A stretch of DNA of 64,000 bases, from assembly GCA_014843695.1 (NCBI GenBank), contig CM026386.1:84309791-84373790 (forward strand). The letters run 5' to 3'. Under the pieces are notes generated by a model. It was not told the DNA's origin, searched no databases, and saw nothing but the letters and a program-made list of their open reading frames with translations. Positions 34,311-45,977 of the stretch are shown piece after piece. The DNA comes from Archivesica marissinica (Eukaryota > Mollusca > Bivalvia > Venerida > Vesicomyidae). A program made the translations under genes and the position numbers. The number at the start of each line of letters is the position of its first letter. Position 1 is the stretch's first letter.

Positions 34311-35845
34311 ATATACTCAACAAAAAAAGAAACTTTACATACTTTATGACCTGTTTCAGAGGGTTAACGGTGACTTTATGTGAACGTTATCGATATTTAC
34401 TTATTGGCCCGAGTATAGAGAGTACACCGACACAAGATTTTGTGCAATTGTACCGTGCACGGGCTAGCACGCTTTTCACTTCCGGTTTTGACCACTTACC
34501 TCGTGTTGACCTATCCCGGGTTCATTTGAATTGCTTTTTCTTATACAGTAACACGTACACTTTATCAGTGACACGAAAACACAAAATTGTTTACAATTGT
34601 AATTGAAAACGGGAATGCCACGGCTATCTGAAAATCACAGAAATCAGGCTGTCGGTATGCTTAGAGCCGGCACGTCTGTAAATGACGTTGCTCTTCATGT
34701 TGGGTGCTCTAGGCAAACAATTCACAACCTGACAACTCGGTATGCAACTACTGGGTCAGTTACGGATAGGCCGAGATCAGGTAGGCCCCGAGCAACGTCA
34801 CGTAGAGACGACCGCTTCATTACGTTATCTCATTTGCGTAATCGCTTTACCCCAGCAACGGTAACTGCACGGCGGCTCATGGTCTCGGCTCAGACGATAC
34901 GTAATCGTCTTAGATAAGATAGACCACAAATTCGTGCGCGTCGACCTTATACAGGACAAATTCTAACTGCGCGTCACAGAGCCACCCGCTTAGCTTGGGC
35001 TCGACGTCACAGGCACTGGACCCGAGCCCAATGGCGAAACGTGATTTTTACCGACGAGTCACGCTTCAGGGTCAGCTTTGCTGACGGTAGGGTCAGAGTT
35101 TACAGGCGACGGAACGAGAGATTTGCCCAATGTTGCGTGCAGTAACGAGACAGGTTTGGCGGTGGCAGCGTCATGGTTTGGGCGGGCATAATGGACAATC
35201 ATAAAACAGATTTGGTCATCGTTCCGGGCAACCTTAATGCAGTAGGCTATGTGAACATCCTGAGGAACAATCTCCCCCAGTTATGCAAAATCGAGGTCCT
35301 GGAGTGATTCTGCAGCAGGACAACGCGAGGCCCCACACAGCTCGTGTTACGACACAGTGTTTGGCTCAGAACGGCGTCAACGTCTTGCCGTGGCCGGCGG
35401 TTTCGCCCGACCAAAACCCCATAGAACACATGTGGGACGAGCTTGGGCGTCGGGTACGCAATAATCATCAAATCAACAATGACCTGAGACATGCCCTCCT
35501 TGTTGAATGGCAAATTCCATGAGGAGGAGAATAGCAACCTGCATTAGGGCCAACGGCGGTCACACACGTTATTAACACAACTTAATGCACATAAACCTTC
35601 AGACTGATACTCAAAACGTCACTAAAACATTTCTTCACCTTTTTGTGATTTTTGAAATCGACCTCTATGTCTTTTGACCTCAAATTTGACCTTCATTTTG
35701 AAGAAACCCATTACCGACGCTGTTACAAACTCACAGATATTGCTTCCAAGTTTCATATAACATTTACATACGTACACTATATTGTTCCAGAGTGACGTTA
35801 TAACCATCAGTACCTCATGTAAAGTTTCTTTTTTTGCATAGTATA
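34311..35845 (+). mobile_element. Tc1-like element, decayed
   Basis: Terminal repeats TACTCAACAAAAAAAGAAAC (34313) and the complement of 35816-35843 share the AAAAAAAGAAACTTTACAT core. Both ends are next to TA-rich sequence. The transposase inside has several stops and a frameshift. It is a different subfamily from the 23.5-kb element. Confidence 0.88.
34603..35525 (+). pseudogene. Tc1-like transposase, broken
   Basis: N-terminal helix-turn-helix part MPRLSENHRNQAVGML and GRPRATSRRDDR, then an in-frame TAA at 34915-34917, the FTDESRF first Asp block at about 35049, another in-frame TAA at 35143-35145 after CCVQ, GGGSVMVWAG, a frameshift near 35275, then LQQDNARPHTA (second Asp) and SPDQNPIEHMWDELG (Glu). 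By my count 34 residues separate the second Asp and the Glu, as in Tc1. Frame closes at about 35520. Confidence 0.88.
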
Positions 35846-36300
35846 TATATAATGTATTGGTGCGTATTGCTTCTGCGGGTACCATGCATATCCCAGAGAT
35901 ATGTTGGGGCTCAATAGGGGGGATTTATTACGTGTTCATCATTTCCGTTACGATCATTTCCGTTACATTTTTTTTCGAGATATTTTGTAACGGAGATGAT
36001 GAAATTCGTAAAGGAAATGATTTTGATAATGATAACACGTTCAATAGAATATAATTAATAATAATATAATATAGATCAATAATAACAAACATAATAATAA
36101 TCTTGCTAATATCATCAATAGGGTTATCATTAGTCTGTATAAGATGTATAGTTAAGGGTACTTTTACTGTGTTCACTGTGTTGGATATTGCATGGGTGGG
36201 TGGATGAGTGGGGGTTGATTGATGTATGGGTTGGGTGAGCATTAGGAGAGATTGAAATTGGCAGACCTTTTTTTTTGTTGATTTCAGTACACAGCTAAAG
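35846..36300. other. No gene recognised
   Basis: AT-rich, with simple ATAATAAT sequence around 36040-36110 and a CATTTCCGTTAC repeat near 35938-35970. Confidence 0.5.
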
Positions 36301-36305
36301 AGAGA

Positions 36306-38400
36306 ATGGCACGCTGGAGACAGAGAGATGATGCAGATAAGTTTGACCGGTATAAAGAAAAGGAGCGTGAACGATACATAAGCAAGAAAGAGAGAGGGGT
36401 GGTAAAGTATGTTAAAGATATGTCAACTAGAGAAGTCCGCAATAAAAGACGCAACTGGAAAAAGAACTCGCAGTCATATAGAAACAGGAAAGCTACAGTC
36501 AGAGATCTGATAACACCGCCTAATTCCCCAGTTGACCAGATGGAATATGAACCAGTTCTAGTACACAGAAACAACAGGAGTGAATCCATGAAAATAATAT
36601 CATCAAAAAATCGAAAAACGGCAATGGTGTACAGGAAGGTCGAAAAATTGCAAGTAAAACTCAAGAATCAGGAAAGGCAAACAAACAAATTTAAGAAAAG
36701 GTGGCAACGATTACATTCAAAGCACGGTATAAAAAATTTTATTAATATTATGTTATGTTATATTTCAGGTTTTACGCCTGCATCAGCACCATTTTTGGGC
36801 TATATCGCCGGCGGGCAGTTTACTTAACAACACCTTTCCTGGGCAGGCTCCAGCGGTTAACCAGTACTTGGGTGCACCAACCTCCGTAAGAAACTGCCAA
36901 CTTTTTCATATAAATGAGACACGGCCTGAGCGGGGCTCGAACCCGTGACCATCAGTGATGATAGGTTACAGTGGTATACAAGTCAGCGACCTTAACCACT
37001 CGACCACGGAGGCGGACTTTATTAATATTAACGGAAATACACAGGGAAGGTTTCAATCGAGATCTTACGAGCTATATAAGACAATGATTGACAGTGTTAG
37101 AAGAAGATATCAACGTACAACGAGTTATACAGAGAAACAAATGATTGCGAGCATCGTTACCTGCCCCAGAATACTTCGGCAGTATGGCCTAGGAATATTT
37201 GCACGGAACGAGTTGGGAATATCGAGGCGCCATATTAGAGGCAAGTTACCAAGACCAATGAACAATAAACAATTTAGAATGAAGATGAATATACACGAGT
37301 TTCTAGAACGGGATGATAATTCGAACATGAAAGCTAATAAGCAGGCAACAAAAACACAACATGGCGTGAAGAAACAAGTCCGGCTGCTTACCGATGACCT
37401 GAAGAACCTACACACAAAATACTTATCAGAAGGTAATAGAGTATCATACATTCTGTTTTGCAAGCTCCGCCCATTTTGGATTGTCAGGCCAACAGAAAAA
37501 GACAGAGACACATGTCTCTGTAAGATTCACGATAATCTCAGATTAAAGCTGAACACGGGTTACATGGCAAATGTGTACCCAACAAACAAGATTGAAACTC
37601 TAGCAAAGAGAATAGTTTGCGATGACCAAGAGAAGAACTGTACATACAGAGAATGTATAAATTGCCAAGATAAGAAACTTCCATTCGAGGATGGTGGGGA
37701 CGATGGAAAGCGTGGAAAAGCAAGCGCATGGAGAAGATTGTATCTGGTGACAAGGAGAACACGAAGATTGTTACTAGAGTCTTAAAGTCTTAAAGGAAAG
37801 GATCAGGGAAGTAAAAGTGTACTGAGTGATGAGATCAACACTGAACTGGCATGAGCCTGTCGACACATATTTAACATTAGGCAACAGTATAAATCCTTAC
37901 GATATCTGAGAGAGAAATTAACATATGAGGAGATAGTAATACACTGTGATTTATCGGAGAATTACGTTTGCAAATACTCGTCGGAAATTCAGAGTATGCA
38001 CTTTGGGGCCTCAAAACGACAGATCTACACACGGGAATGGTGTATGCTGGTCCACAAGAGAAAATCCCATTCTGCTCCGTGTCGGATTCCCTAAAACATG
38101 GCCCTGGAGCAATATGGGCCCATTTAGAGCCGGTTATAGCATACGTAGTCTAAAAGGAATGTTACAGGCCTGCATTTTATTAGCGACGGTCCCACAACCC
38201 AATACAGAAACAAACAGAACTTTTTTTTAAAAAATAGAGGAATATGGAGTTACTAGAGCAACTTGGAATTTCCTGGAAGCAGGACATGGGAAGGGTGCTG
38301 CGGATGGGAATGGGGCGGCAGTGAAAAGGAACGCCGACAGTCAGGTGCTATTAAGGGGAAAAGATATAACGTGCGCAAAGGACTTCATTGCCAGCGTGTC
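36306..38400 (+). pseudogene. Unclassified DDE-type transposase-like gene, split by a SINE
   Basis: N-terminal part (36306-36750) is highly basic with a coiled-coil-like helix (KVEKLQVKLKNQERQ). After the SINE the frame continues (37031-37785) with HEFLERDDNSNMKANKQ, RLLTDDLKNLHTKYLSEGNR and LRPFWIVRPTEKDRDTCLCK. Beyond the stop near 37783, in shifting frames, follow IHCDLSENYVCKYSSEIQ (about 37940), a short SDGPTTQY block (about 38188) and WNFLEAGHGKGA (about 38261). Asp, Asp and Glu in these three blocks are plausible catalytic residues. I recall similar block order in multicopy genes of fish and molluscs but cannot name the superfamily. At least two frameshifts past 37785. No terminal repeats identified. 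Confidence 0.65.
36751..37017 (-). mobile_element. tRNA-derived SINE with 13-bp TSD
   Basis: On the minus strand the head reads GTGGTCGAGTGGTTAAGG (A box) and later GGTTCGAGCCCCG (B box), 60-70 bases apart with a long variable arm, so the ancestor was probably a Ser- or Leu-type tRNA. A central body of unknown class follows and the 3' end is an ATAACATAACATA-like tail. TTTATTAATATTA flanks it at 36738-36750 and 37018-37030. It is 267 bases and inserted in the transposase-like gene. Confidence 0.9.
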
Positions 38401-38414
38401 TGAATCAAACACAA

Positions 38415-38513
38415 CAGTCCCTATGGGACATAGGGCTATTTAGAGTACGAACAGAATTATTTGGGATTTCCGAAATGGACATCAAAATACCGAAATGGAC
38501 TATTTATACAAGC
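38415..38513 (+). repeat. Dispersed repeat, copy 1
   Basis: Shares about 75 bases with 60459-60530, including AGTACGAACAGAATTATTTG. This copy has an extra 20 bases formed by a second CCGAAATGGAC. Confidence 0.85.
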
Positions 38514-38529
38514 TTGATATTAAGTATGT

Positions 38530-38934
38530 TAATGTTAAAGAGTTATAATATTTATCATAATGTTTCAGTAATACACATAACATAAAGCTTCTGTAGTAAT
38601 AACAACAGCTAGTCATTTCCGGTCCGTTTTCCGTGTCTAATTTTAACATGACAGACATTCATTTAAAAAGAAAAAAGCTGTTACATACAAAACGACAGTT
38701 TATATAATATTCTAATATACTCTTTAACAACAAATTATGGATAAGAAGGTCCATTTCAACATTAACAATGTCCATTTCGTCAAATGAAGTCCATTTTGGC
38801 ATACGGTCTAACCAGATAGTTTTTATTTGATACAACAGGTGTTTGTGGGCGGCAGCCCCCACAGTTGTTTTTGAAAACAATCAGGATACAGGCGTGTTTA
38901 TAATAATAATTCCAGGGTCTGCTAAAAATGGCAG
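38530..38934. other. No gene; GTCCATTT motifs
   Basis: No coding motif. GTCCATTT occurs three times at 38750-38797, the complement of the GAAATGGAC words at 38475-38500, forming loose inverted repeats about 270 bases apart. Confidence 0.5.
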
Positions 38935-40050
38935 GTGCCCGACTTCAACTTCTGGATGATATTGACATGGTGAACGGGGAGTTCGTGGGGGTATCTCTAT
39001 GATTTCCAAGAAATTTTCCCAAGCCAATAATCCAGAGGCACCAAATGTAAATCGTCAAAAAAGCTTGTACCAACCTTGGAACCCAAGCGAAATTACGTGT
39101 TGCATTATCGTAATTTAAAGTATTACTTATCAAAAGGTCTTATACTAACAAAAGTTCATAGAGTCATCGGCTTTACTCAATCTGATTGGTTAAGACCGTA
39201 CATAGAATTTAATACAGAAAAGGAGGATGGCCAAAACATGTTTTGAAACGGATTTGTTCAAATTGCTAAACAATAGCATATTTGGAAAAACGATTGAGAA
39301 CATGAGAAAACGCGTTCATGTGGAACTAGACAACACTCCAAAACGCCTCCGCAGGGTGTGTGCCAAACCAAATTTTCAATCTTTTAAAATGTTCAATAAA
39401 GACTTGGTTGCTGTACACATGAAGAAAACGAATATTGTCTTGAACCGTCCCATGTACGCTGGATTTTGCATACTAGACATTTCGAAGGTGTTCATGTACC
39501 AGTTTCATTACGACTTTATTAAGCCGCTGTATGAACAAAAAGCTCAACTCCTTTTCACAGATACAGATTCTCTCTGTTACGAAATTGAAACCGAAAACTG
39601 GTACAGAGACATGCTTAAAAATCAGGATATGTTTGACACAAGCAATTTTGAAAAGAACAACCCTGTATACAGTAATAAAAACTGCAAAGTTCTGGGAAAA
39701 TTCAAAGACGAGTGTGGTGGAATGAATAATTGAACAATTTGTTGGTCTAAAACCCAAAATGTACAGTTTGCAGTTCGGGTACATGAGCATGGCAATGACC
39801 AAATAGTCAAGAAACAAGGGACAATAAAAAGGGCCAAGGGTGTCAAGAAGAGTGTGGTTGACAAGCAAATTCGCCACCAATTATATGTTGAATGCTTGGG
39901 AAAACAATGCTCTTTAAGACACTCCATGAATGTGATCCGCAGTTTCAACCACCAGCTCTATAGTATCACAATCAACAAAAAGACTCTCTCTCCCTATGAT
40001 GATAAACGATACTTTACTGGTATAGACAGCTTTGCACAAAATATCTGAGT
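38935..40050 (+). pseudogene. Polinton/Maverick protein-primed DNA polymerase B, C-terminal fragment
   Basis: The palm and thumb part of a family B protein-primed polymerase. Recognised blocks: LVPTLEPKRNYVLHYRNLK near 39069, ETDLFKLLNNSIFGKTIEN at about 39245, the FTDTDS catalytic block near 39555 and the terminal SPYDDKRYF near 39990. The 39227-39733 frame is open; before and after it there are stops and frame changes. The exonuclease domain is missing and the 3' end runs into a LINE insertion. In Polintons this enzyme copies the element from a protein-primed end. It is a separate copy from that at 47.6-51.0 kb. Confidence 0.88.
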
Positions 40051-40078
40051 AATGAACCATTTCGTATCTGTTTATTGT

Positions 40079-41233
40079 TAACACTCTCTCATGGAGTAAA
40101 AGCTTCCTAGACAACAGGTCACAGTCCGTCGTAGTCAATGGCTCTAAGTCAAGTACCATACCAGTCTCCTCCGGTGTCCCACAGGGTTCGGTCCTCGGAC
40201 CACTCCTCTTTCTCATATACATCAATGACCTCCCAGATGTGGTCAAACACTCTAAAGTCCGCCTCTTCGCCGATGACACAGCTCTTTATCTTTCTCTGAC
40301 TGTTTCTTCTCATTCCAGCCTACTACAGCAAGACTTACACCAGCTTGAACAATGGGAATCCAAATGGGAAATGAAATTCAATCCATCAAAGTGCCAGGTT
40401 ATTCAGATCACCAAACGCAAACTAGTCATATCCACGAAATATCGTCTGCATAATACCTTCTTAGAAACTGTTTCTTCAGCAAAATACCTGGGAGTAACAA
40501 TATCAAGTGATTTAAACTTTAACAAACACATAGACAACATCAGCAAAAAAGCAAGTCAAACATTGGGTTTTCTAAGATGAAACATCAAAGTACACTCAGA
40601 AAGGTTAAAATCAACAGCATACAAGACACTGGTAAGGCCCCAGCTTGAGTATAGCTCCACGGTTTGGTCACCGTATACGGCAGTTCTCATAGACCAGCTC
40701 GAGTCTGTACAGCGCAGAGCTGCCCGCTGGGCCAAACAAGACTACGGCCGAACGTCCAGTGTCACAGAAATGTTGAACTCCCTAAATTGGAGACGCCTTG
40801 ACCTTCGTCGCATCGACCAAAGATTGGTTATGTTCCACAACATCCTCCATAACCAAGTTGCCATTCAAGCTGAAAACTACCTTACCCCAAATACAAGATC
40901 TTCCAGAACATCCCATTCCCAAGCATTCCGACAGATCCAAACAGTGACTGACTACCATAAATATTCCTTCTTTCCAAGAACCATTGTCCACTGGAATGCT
41001 TTGCCCCCAGATATTGTCACCTTGTCTGGCCCACAGTTCAGTCTGGCTGTAAGTCGGATTGAACATGTTTCTCCCTAAATAAACCTGCCCTGTTCTTAAC
41101 CTGTTTTTAACCAACCTAACATCATTCTTTTATCATCTTTTATTTCATTTCTTACTAACATTCTTGTCAGTTGACGCGCGTCAAAGTCTAAGGTCCCCAT
41201 CAGGGGTTTGACTAATAGGAAGATAGATAGATA
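40079..41233 (+). mobile_element. Jockey/CR1-like LINE, 5' truncated
   Basis: Starts within the RT: SGVPQGSVLGPLLFLIYIND near 40165 and the FADD active site near 40265, then KYLGVTISSDLNFNKHI and, after a frame stop near 40578, the VTEMLNSLNWRRLDLRR thumb block and FPRTIVHWNALPPDI near the end. A short 3' UTR ends in a (GATA)n tail at 41218-41233. One stop and a frameshift around 40580-40620 break the frame. It lies against the end of the Polinton polymerase fragment. Confidence 0.9.
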
Positions 41234-42281
41234 GAACACTTGATACGATTTAGAATAGTTTGTGTTAGGACAGCATCAATTGCTTCAGTACATATGCTTC
41301 TGTATTGGCTTAAGCATTGTGAATATCTTGATGTTATATTTTGATGATGAAAATATATGCTTTTTAATACGTATATGGTTTAATAAATGTATTTAATATT
41401 TATCTACGTTGTTTGTTCTTTTCCAAATGGTAAGAAATGGCTGATAAAACATGATCTTGTTTTCTAGATCTAATTTAGGCAAACACAAAGCTAAAATAAT
41501 GATCTAAATCGGTCAATAAAAATGAATTCTAAATTGTCGACGCCCCTTATTATTCAATATCAGTTTTTTAATTACCGATTCAAAAGTAATGTATGAAATA
41601 TTTTGAAATGAAAATGTTTGAAGCAATAATGCTACCTGGTAAAACTGAAATTTTATACAAAGATGTGTACGAGAAAATTCCATTTTATAATAAACATTTA
41701 GTATTAGTGGGTAATTGACGTCATAAATTCACTAATGGCTACCTCTACCATCCGCCATTTGTAATATATTTAAGCTGCAATATTTTATTCAATCTTTATT
41801 CGACTTTCAAAATTCTTTCACTGTTACGATTGTGTGAACAAACACTACAAAAGAATAGCATATATGTACTAGGCATTCCGTTTACTTTAACTAGTCATGT
41901 GGTAGTTACGATTTGCATTCTGTAAATTAAAGACCAAATGCATACAACTCAATTTCATGAAGTATAAAAGAGCAGTATGTAGAACAACACATTTATTCAA
42001 GACACTTGCATAATGATCATACATATCGTCATTATGTACACATATTATACAAAAGTCAAATTGTATAACAGTAAATTATAATATATTATAATTATTTACG
42101 TCACACAATATTGTAATATTTAATCAATTTACATACACTATAATTCAATAAGTACTTTTCACATGACGATATTTGTATACACGAATGTACAAGCGATCCA
42201 TTCTCATTAGTTTTGTCAGCATTATGACTGTAATTATATCATTTTAATGTCCTATTTCTTGATTAATTACATGAACACTCT
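41234..42281. other. No gene recognised
   Basis: Very AT-rich; no motif or repeat structure noticed. Confidence 0.55.
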
Positions 42282-42887
42282 CTACAGGTCATCTGTGTCT
42301 GTTTCAATTTCATTGTCATTATCACCATCATCGTCATCATCGTCGTCATCATCTTCACTTTTGGCCACATCGCTATCTTCATCATCCAAATATTCTACAT
42401 AGAAATGCTTGTATTTTCTTAACGCAAATCTGATGTCGCGCTCCTGACCAATATCTCGTTCCAGTTGATCCTCAACTGTCGCCATAATCTTGTTATAAAG
42501 ACGACCTCCTCTCAACTTTATGACATACAATATAAGCGTTTCATATCTGTTTACAAATTCACCAATGTCCTCCTCTCTTAGCTTCTTATTTGCTTTGATG
42601 TTTGCTTCTTCATGCGACATTCCGTCTTTCACATATTTTCTCACTTTTTGTCCCATTGTTCGGCATTGTGCCTTTTGGCCTGTTTAGCCAATTCTTCATA
42701 CACTTCACCTTCTTGGTCTGACGTTCTCTGTTTCTGTCTCCATCATGTTCGCTCTTTTTCTGGGTAATTCCTCATCCATTAACATTCCCCGCTTCATGTC
42801 ATTGAACTCGGGACACCAAATTTGCACGTGCCTTTGCAAATCGTGGCTATTTTCAAACACCAACCCACAGTCGTCACAACTGGGCAT
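42282..42887 (-). pseudogene. Polinton-associated C2H2 and acidic-tail protein
   Basis: From 42887 a finger CDDCGLVFENSHDLQRHVQI opens the protein. A helical middle (GMSHEEANIKANKKL, LILYVIKLRGGRLYNKIM) follows after two frame changes between 42720 and 42650, and it ends in a run of more than ten Asp and Glu/Asp-rich residues. It precedes nothing known biochemically; proteins of this shape accompany ATPase and integrase in invertebrate Polintons (recollection, moderate). Its acidic tract is encoded by a GAT/GAC trinucleotide run at 42320-42355. Confidence 0.55.
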
Positions 42888-42986
42888 ATTGTCTGATGTA
42901 GCTTCTTTCCGTAGTTGTGTCTCATCTATGTCACCCTCTAATTCCTCAGTAAATGTCGACTGTGCACTTGGACGTTCACCTTCAAA

Positions 42987-43754
42987 CTAATCAGCGATTG
43001 GAAGTTTGGAACCTTTTATACTCAATATTTCGCTGCGCATGCGTAGAGAATCCAGAGTTGTTGGTTTCAGATCCACAACTAGATACCCGTAAGGCTTGCT
43101 GGTGGCGTCCGTGAACTTGTCCATGACATATTTCGACTGTCCAGGATACATCTGACGGGCTAATGTCATAACCTCGAGCTGATCTATCGGGTTCTTGAAT
43201 AAAACTAAGTAATGACAGTTTCTCCGCTGAGTTGGGCTCTTGGTTGGTTGAAATATAGGCCTTGGTGTATTCCAATTATACTTAAGTTGCGATGGTGGCT
43301 CCCTTCGGTAAACAGGTCAGTGACTCGAGGATCCTTACTGGCAGTAGACATCATGTCGTCCATAATTAAAAGATTTCTGATACGTGTATCAGTCCAGATT
43401 CATAGGGATCCCCTTGATAAACTTGGAAACACCCTATTTCGGATGACGTCGTACAAAGGCTGCCATCTCTTATACAGCCAAATGATTCTCTGTGGTATCG
43501 GTTGTATTTTATCCTTTGTCTTCCTCAGTAGCTCTGACATGAAGTATGTTTTACCTGAAAAGGTTACATAATTATATAGTTATCATACAGGTTTTTTTAA
43601 CAAATAAACTGCTACAATACATTGTTATAATAAACACTGTACTAAAAGCAGTTAATAAATAATTAATTATATACACAAATACATATATATGATACTAACC
43701 ACAAGATGTTGGTCCGGATACGATGCAAGTGAACGGATGTTGAAGCGCAAAGTT

Positions 43755-43809
<55 letters not shown>

Positions 43810-43968
43810 AACGCATGTGACCCGTATTCCGAAGACTGATTTTGTATATTCAAATGCTTCTGTAGTATAGGAGTCATATTGCTGCTGCTGCTGCTGTTGT
43901 TGCTGCTTCTGCTGCCGCTGATATACTGGCGTAGCTCCGGCATGTTTAGTTTTTACGTGTCTGTGCAA
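42987..43968 (-). pseudogene. Polinton packaging ATPase (FtsK/HerA-like), spliced and frame-broken
   Basis: The N-terminal exon (43968-43700) has a C2H2-like start and two Gln-rich tracts, ending in the first half of a Walker A loop (FTCIVSGPTSCG). A 145-bp intron with GTTAGT donor at 43699 and TTTTCAG acceptor at 43555 separates it from the Lys-Thr half in the second exon. Walker B appears as NLLIMDDMM near 43365, followed by the SHHRNLSIIG block, and the C-terminus ends with LARQMYPGQSKYVMDKF and GYLVVDLKPTT. At least three frameshifts occur between 43430 and 43170. In Polintons and related viruses this enzyme is thought to pump DNA into capsids. Alternative: another P-loop ATPase, less likely given the neighbours. 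Confidence 0.75.
43758..43808 (-). repeat. (CAG)17 tract in the ATPase gene
   Basis: Seventeen uninterrupted CAG triplets on the minus strand encode polyglutamine in the ATPase frame. A second, interrupted CAG/CAA tract lies at 43878-43921. Confidence 0.98.
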
Positions 43969-44074
43969 ATCATAAGCCAGACATAGTCTTTAGTGCACAA
44001 AAGACATTGTTGATTACGATGTGTACTTCTCAACGGCTTTAGCTCATATGATTATTAGCTCTCAACATACTTGT

Positions 44075-45182
44075 TTATATATCTTCCATGTCACTCTTCT
44101 TGACCCAACAGTCGAAATTCCGTCCGTAACCCAGCGACCTGACATACACCTCCGGAATACCGTTTCTCTGTCGACGTTTTAGCACTTTCTCGACCTTGAA
44201 TAAGTCATCTCTGCTTTTATTCACTTTCTGTAATTCGCTGGCATAGAAGGTGCCTTTTATAGAATCTCGGTTATAATCAGCACTCTTATACACCGCAATC
44301 CCTTGTCTGAGATACCGCCTTTGTATTGTAAACACTTCTTCCGTCCATTTTTGCTCATAATCTCGCTGAAATGTTCGCCGGTTACTGGAAATCCGCACCA
44401 TATCGCCAATCTTAAATTTATACGGTTTGCCAGACACCTTCATTGTCTTTACTGCTTTGGTTTTTAAGCCGTCCACATACAGCCGCTTCCATGTTATGGC
44501 TTCATTTGTTCTGGTCACTTCCTTTGGTGATTTCCCATCCAATGCGCTGTGTGATCTCGAATTATAGTTGTTTACTATATCTCCTAATACATCTAGGTAA
44601 TGGTATGTCCGTGTGTGAGTGAAGTATCTATACATCAGCACTTTCAATGTGCGGATGACTCTCTCAGCGTAATTCGCGTAGTTGTATTATGCGTGACATA
44701 ATGATCAATTCCTTCTTTATCCAGATATGACTTCACCCATTTATTCTTCCATTCACTACCAGGATCCGATCTCACTTCTTTAGGTTTCCGTCTAGATTTG
44801 AATATCTCTTTGAAACCATCTATGATAGATCCGTGTAGTTTGTTCTTCACTGGCGCTACCCACAGATGACAAGATAATGTATCTATGGCGATGAATAAAT
44901 AGCGAATTCCCTCATTTTCCTTGGATACAGTTGGATACATCTGCTAAGTCAACATCCCACAGTTTATCCAGACCTTGCGAAATAACTCGTCTTGAACTTG
45001 TAGCGTAGTGGTCTCTGAAGACTGTATGCATCAACATGTTGTAAACATTGTCGAATGGCGTGGATGCTCACTTTGTATTTGCCTTGTTTCTTCAAATATC
45101 TGTATATTTTACTCGGCCCAGCGTAACTAATTGGGCTTTGAATGTTAAAATATATATCCTGTAAGTGATCTTTCCAATTCAT
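44075..45182 (-). pseudogene. Polinton integrase (DDE, retroviral type) with chromodomain-like tail
   Basis: N-terminal zinc-binding-type helical region from 45182 (YRYLKKQGKYKVSIHAIRQC), then a stop and frame change near 44960. The core has FIAIDTLSCHLW (first Asp), EVRSDPGSEWKN (second Asp), and the Glu block just before the next frame, which starts at 44647. The C-terminal part has GDMVRISSNRRTF, WTEEVFTIQRR, and the VEKVLKRRQRNGIPEVYVRS chromodomain-like end. A frameshift near 44690 separates the second Asp from the Glu. In Polintons this enzyme inserts the element into host DNA. Together with the ATPase and polymerase it identifies the locus. Confidence 0.88.
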
Positions 45183-45977
45183 TGTACTAGACTGTTACAA
45201 GTCTCTCATAACAAGACATGGTATAGTTGTGTTGCCTTGACTAAATTTACCGGAGTTTAATTTCTTTGCGGTCGTTTATTTTATTTTGCCTTTGTTGAGC
45301 TATCTATTTCCGACACATTTTGGAAGAAGCAAATTACTCACACGAGTAACAAAACTAAATTTATAGTCAGTCTTTGCCCCTACAGTGTACGTTTATATGT
45401 CTTTTGTATATATGAACAGTTTTTACATTGCTTGATATATGTCGTATACTTTCTAGTGGTTCTCTTTTTGTGGGAAAATGCTTACTAGATGTCGTTAGAC
45501 TTTTATTCATACTCAATCCATTTCGCACATGAGCTGTGTGCTTCATGGTATTAATTTGTGTACGCATTGCTACGTTAATTGTCTTAATGAGTGAGTTTGT
45601 GCATAGTTTATAGATTGTTGTATTATAATTAAATAGAAATCAATTTAATTGTTAATCCAGATATAACTTAATTACACGACTACTTGTGTGAAGTACTGGT
45701 CAGCCCAGGAACCGTACCTGGTAAAGCTAGGCGGTTATAATAGCTTGTTCAGTCTGCCATAGCTGCTTGTATTGTGTGTTTTGTACCTGTATTAGTTATT
45801 TGTTATATTTGTGTACTTTCAGTTTTTTACGAGTCAATAAAGAATCGAAAGTTAATCCACTTCTCCGGTTTTTGGTTGAACTGTTAAGCTATCTGCTAAC
45901 CAGGCAGAATAATAGTCATTTATTTGTGAGTTAATTTGTCTAATTGATCATACCAAATAATCTAGTATAATCTAATA
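45183..45977. other. Spacer, no gene recognised
   Basis: Lies between the minus-strand Polinton module and the Tc1 derivative. A polyadenylation word AATAAA at 45837 follows a stretch with TTTTTTACGAGTC. Possibly the interior or end of the Polinton; no terminal repeats seen. Confidence 0.4.

Noticed and set aside
35857..36242. Open frames on both strands around 36 kb
   Set aside because: Simple AT-rich sequence; no motif on either strand.
43663..43968. Polyalanine-containing frame
   Set aside because: The polyalanine is the CAG tract read in a shifted frame; the polyglutamine frame leads into the P-loop and is the meaningful one there.
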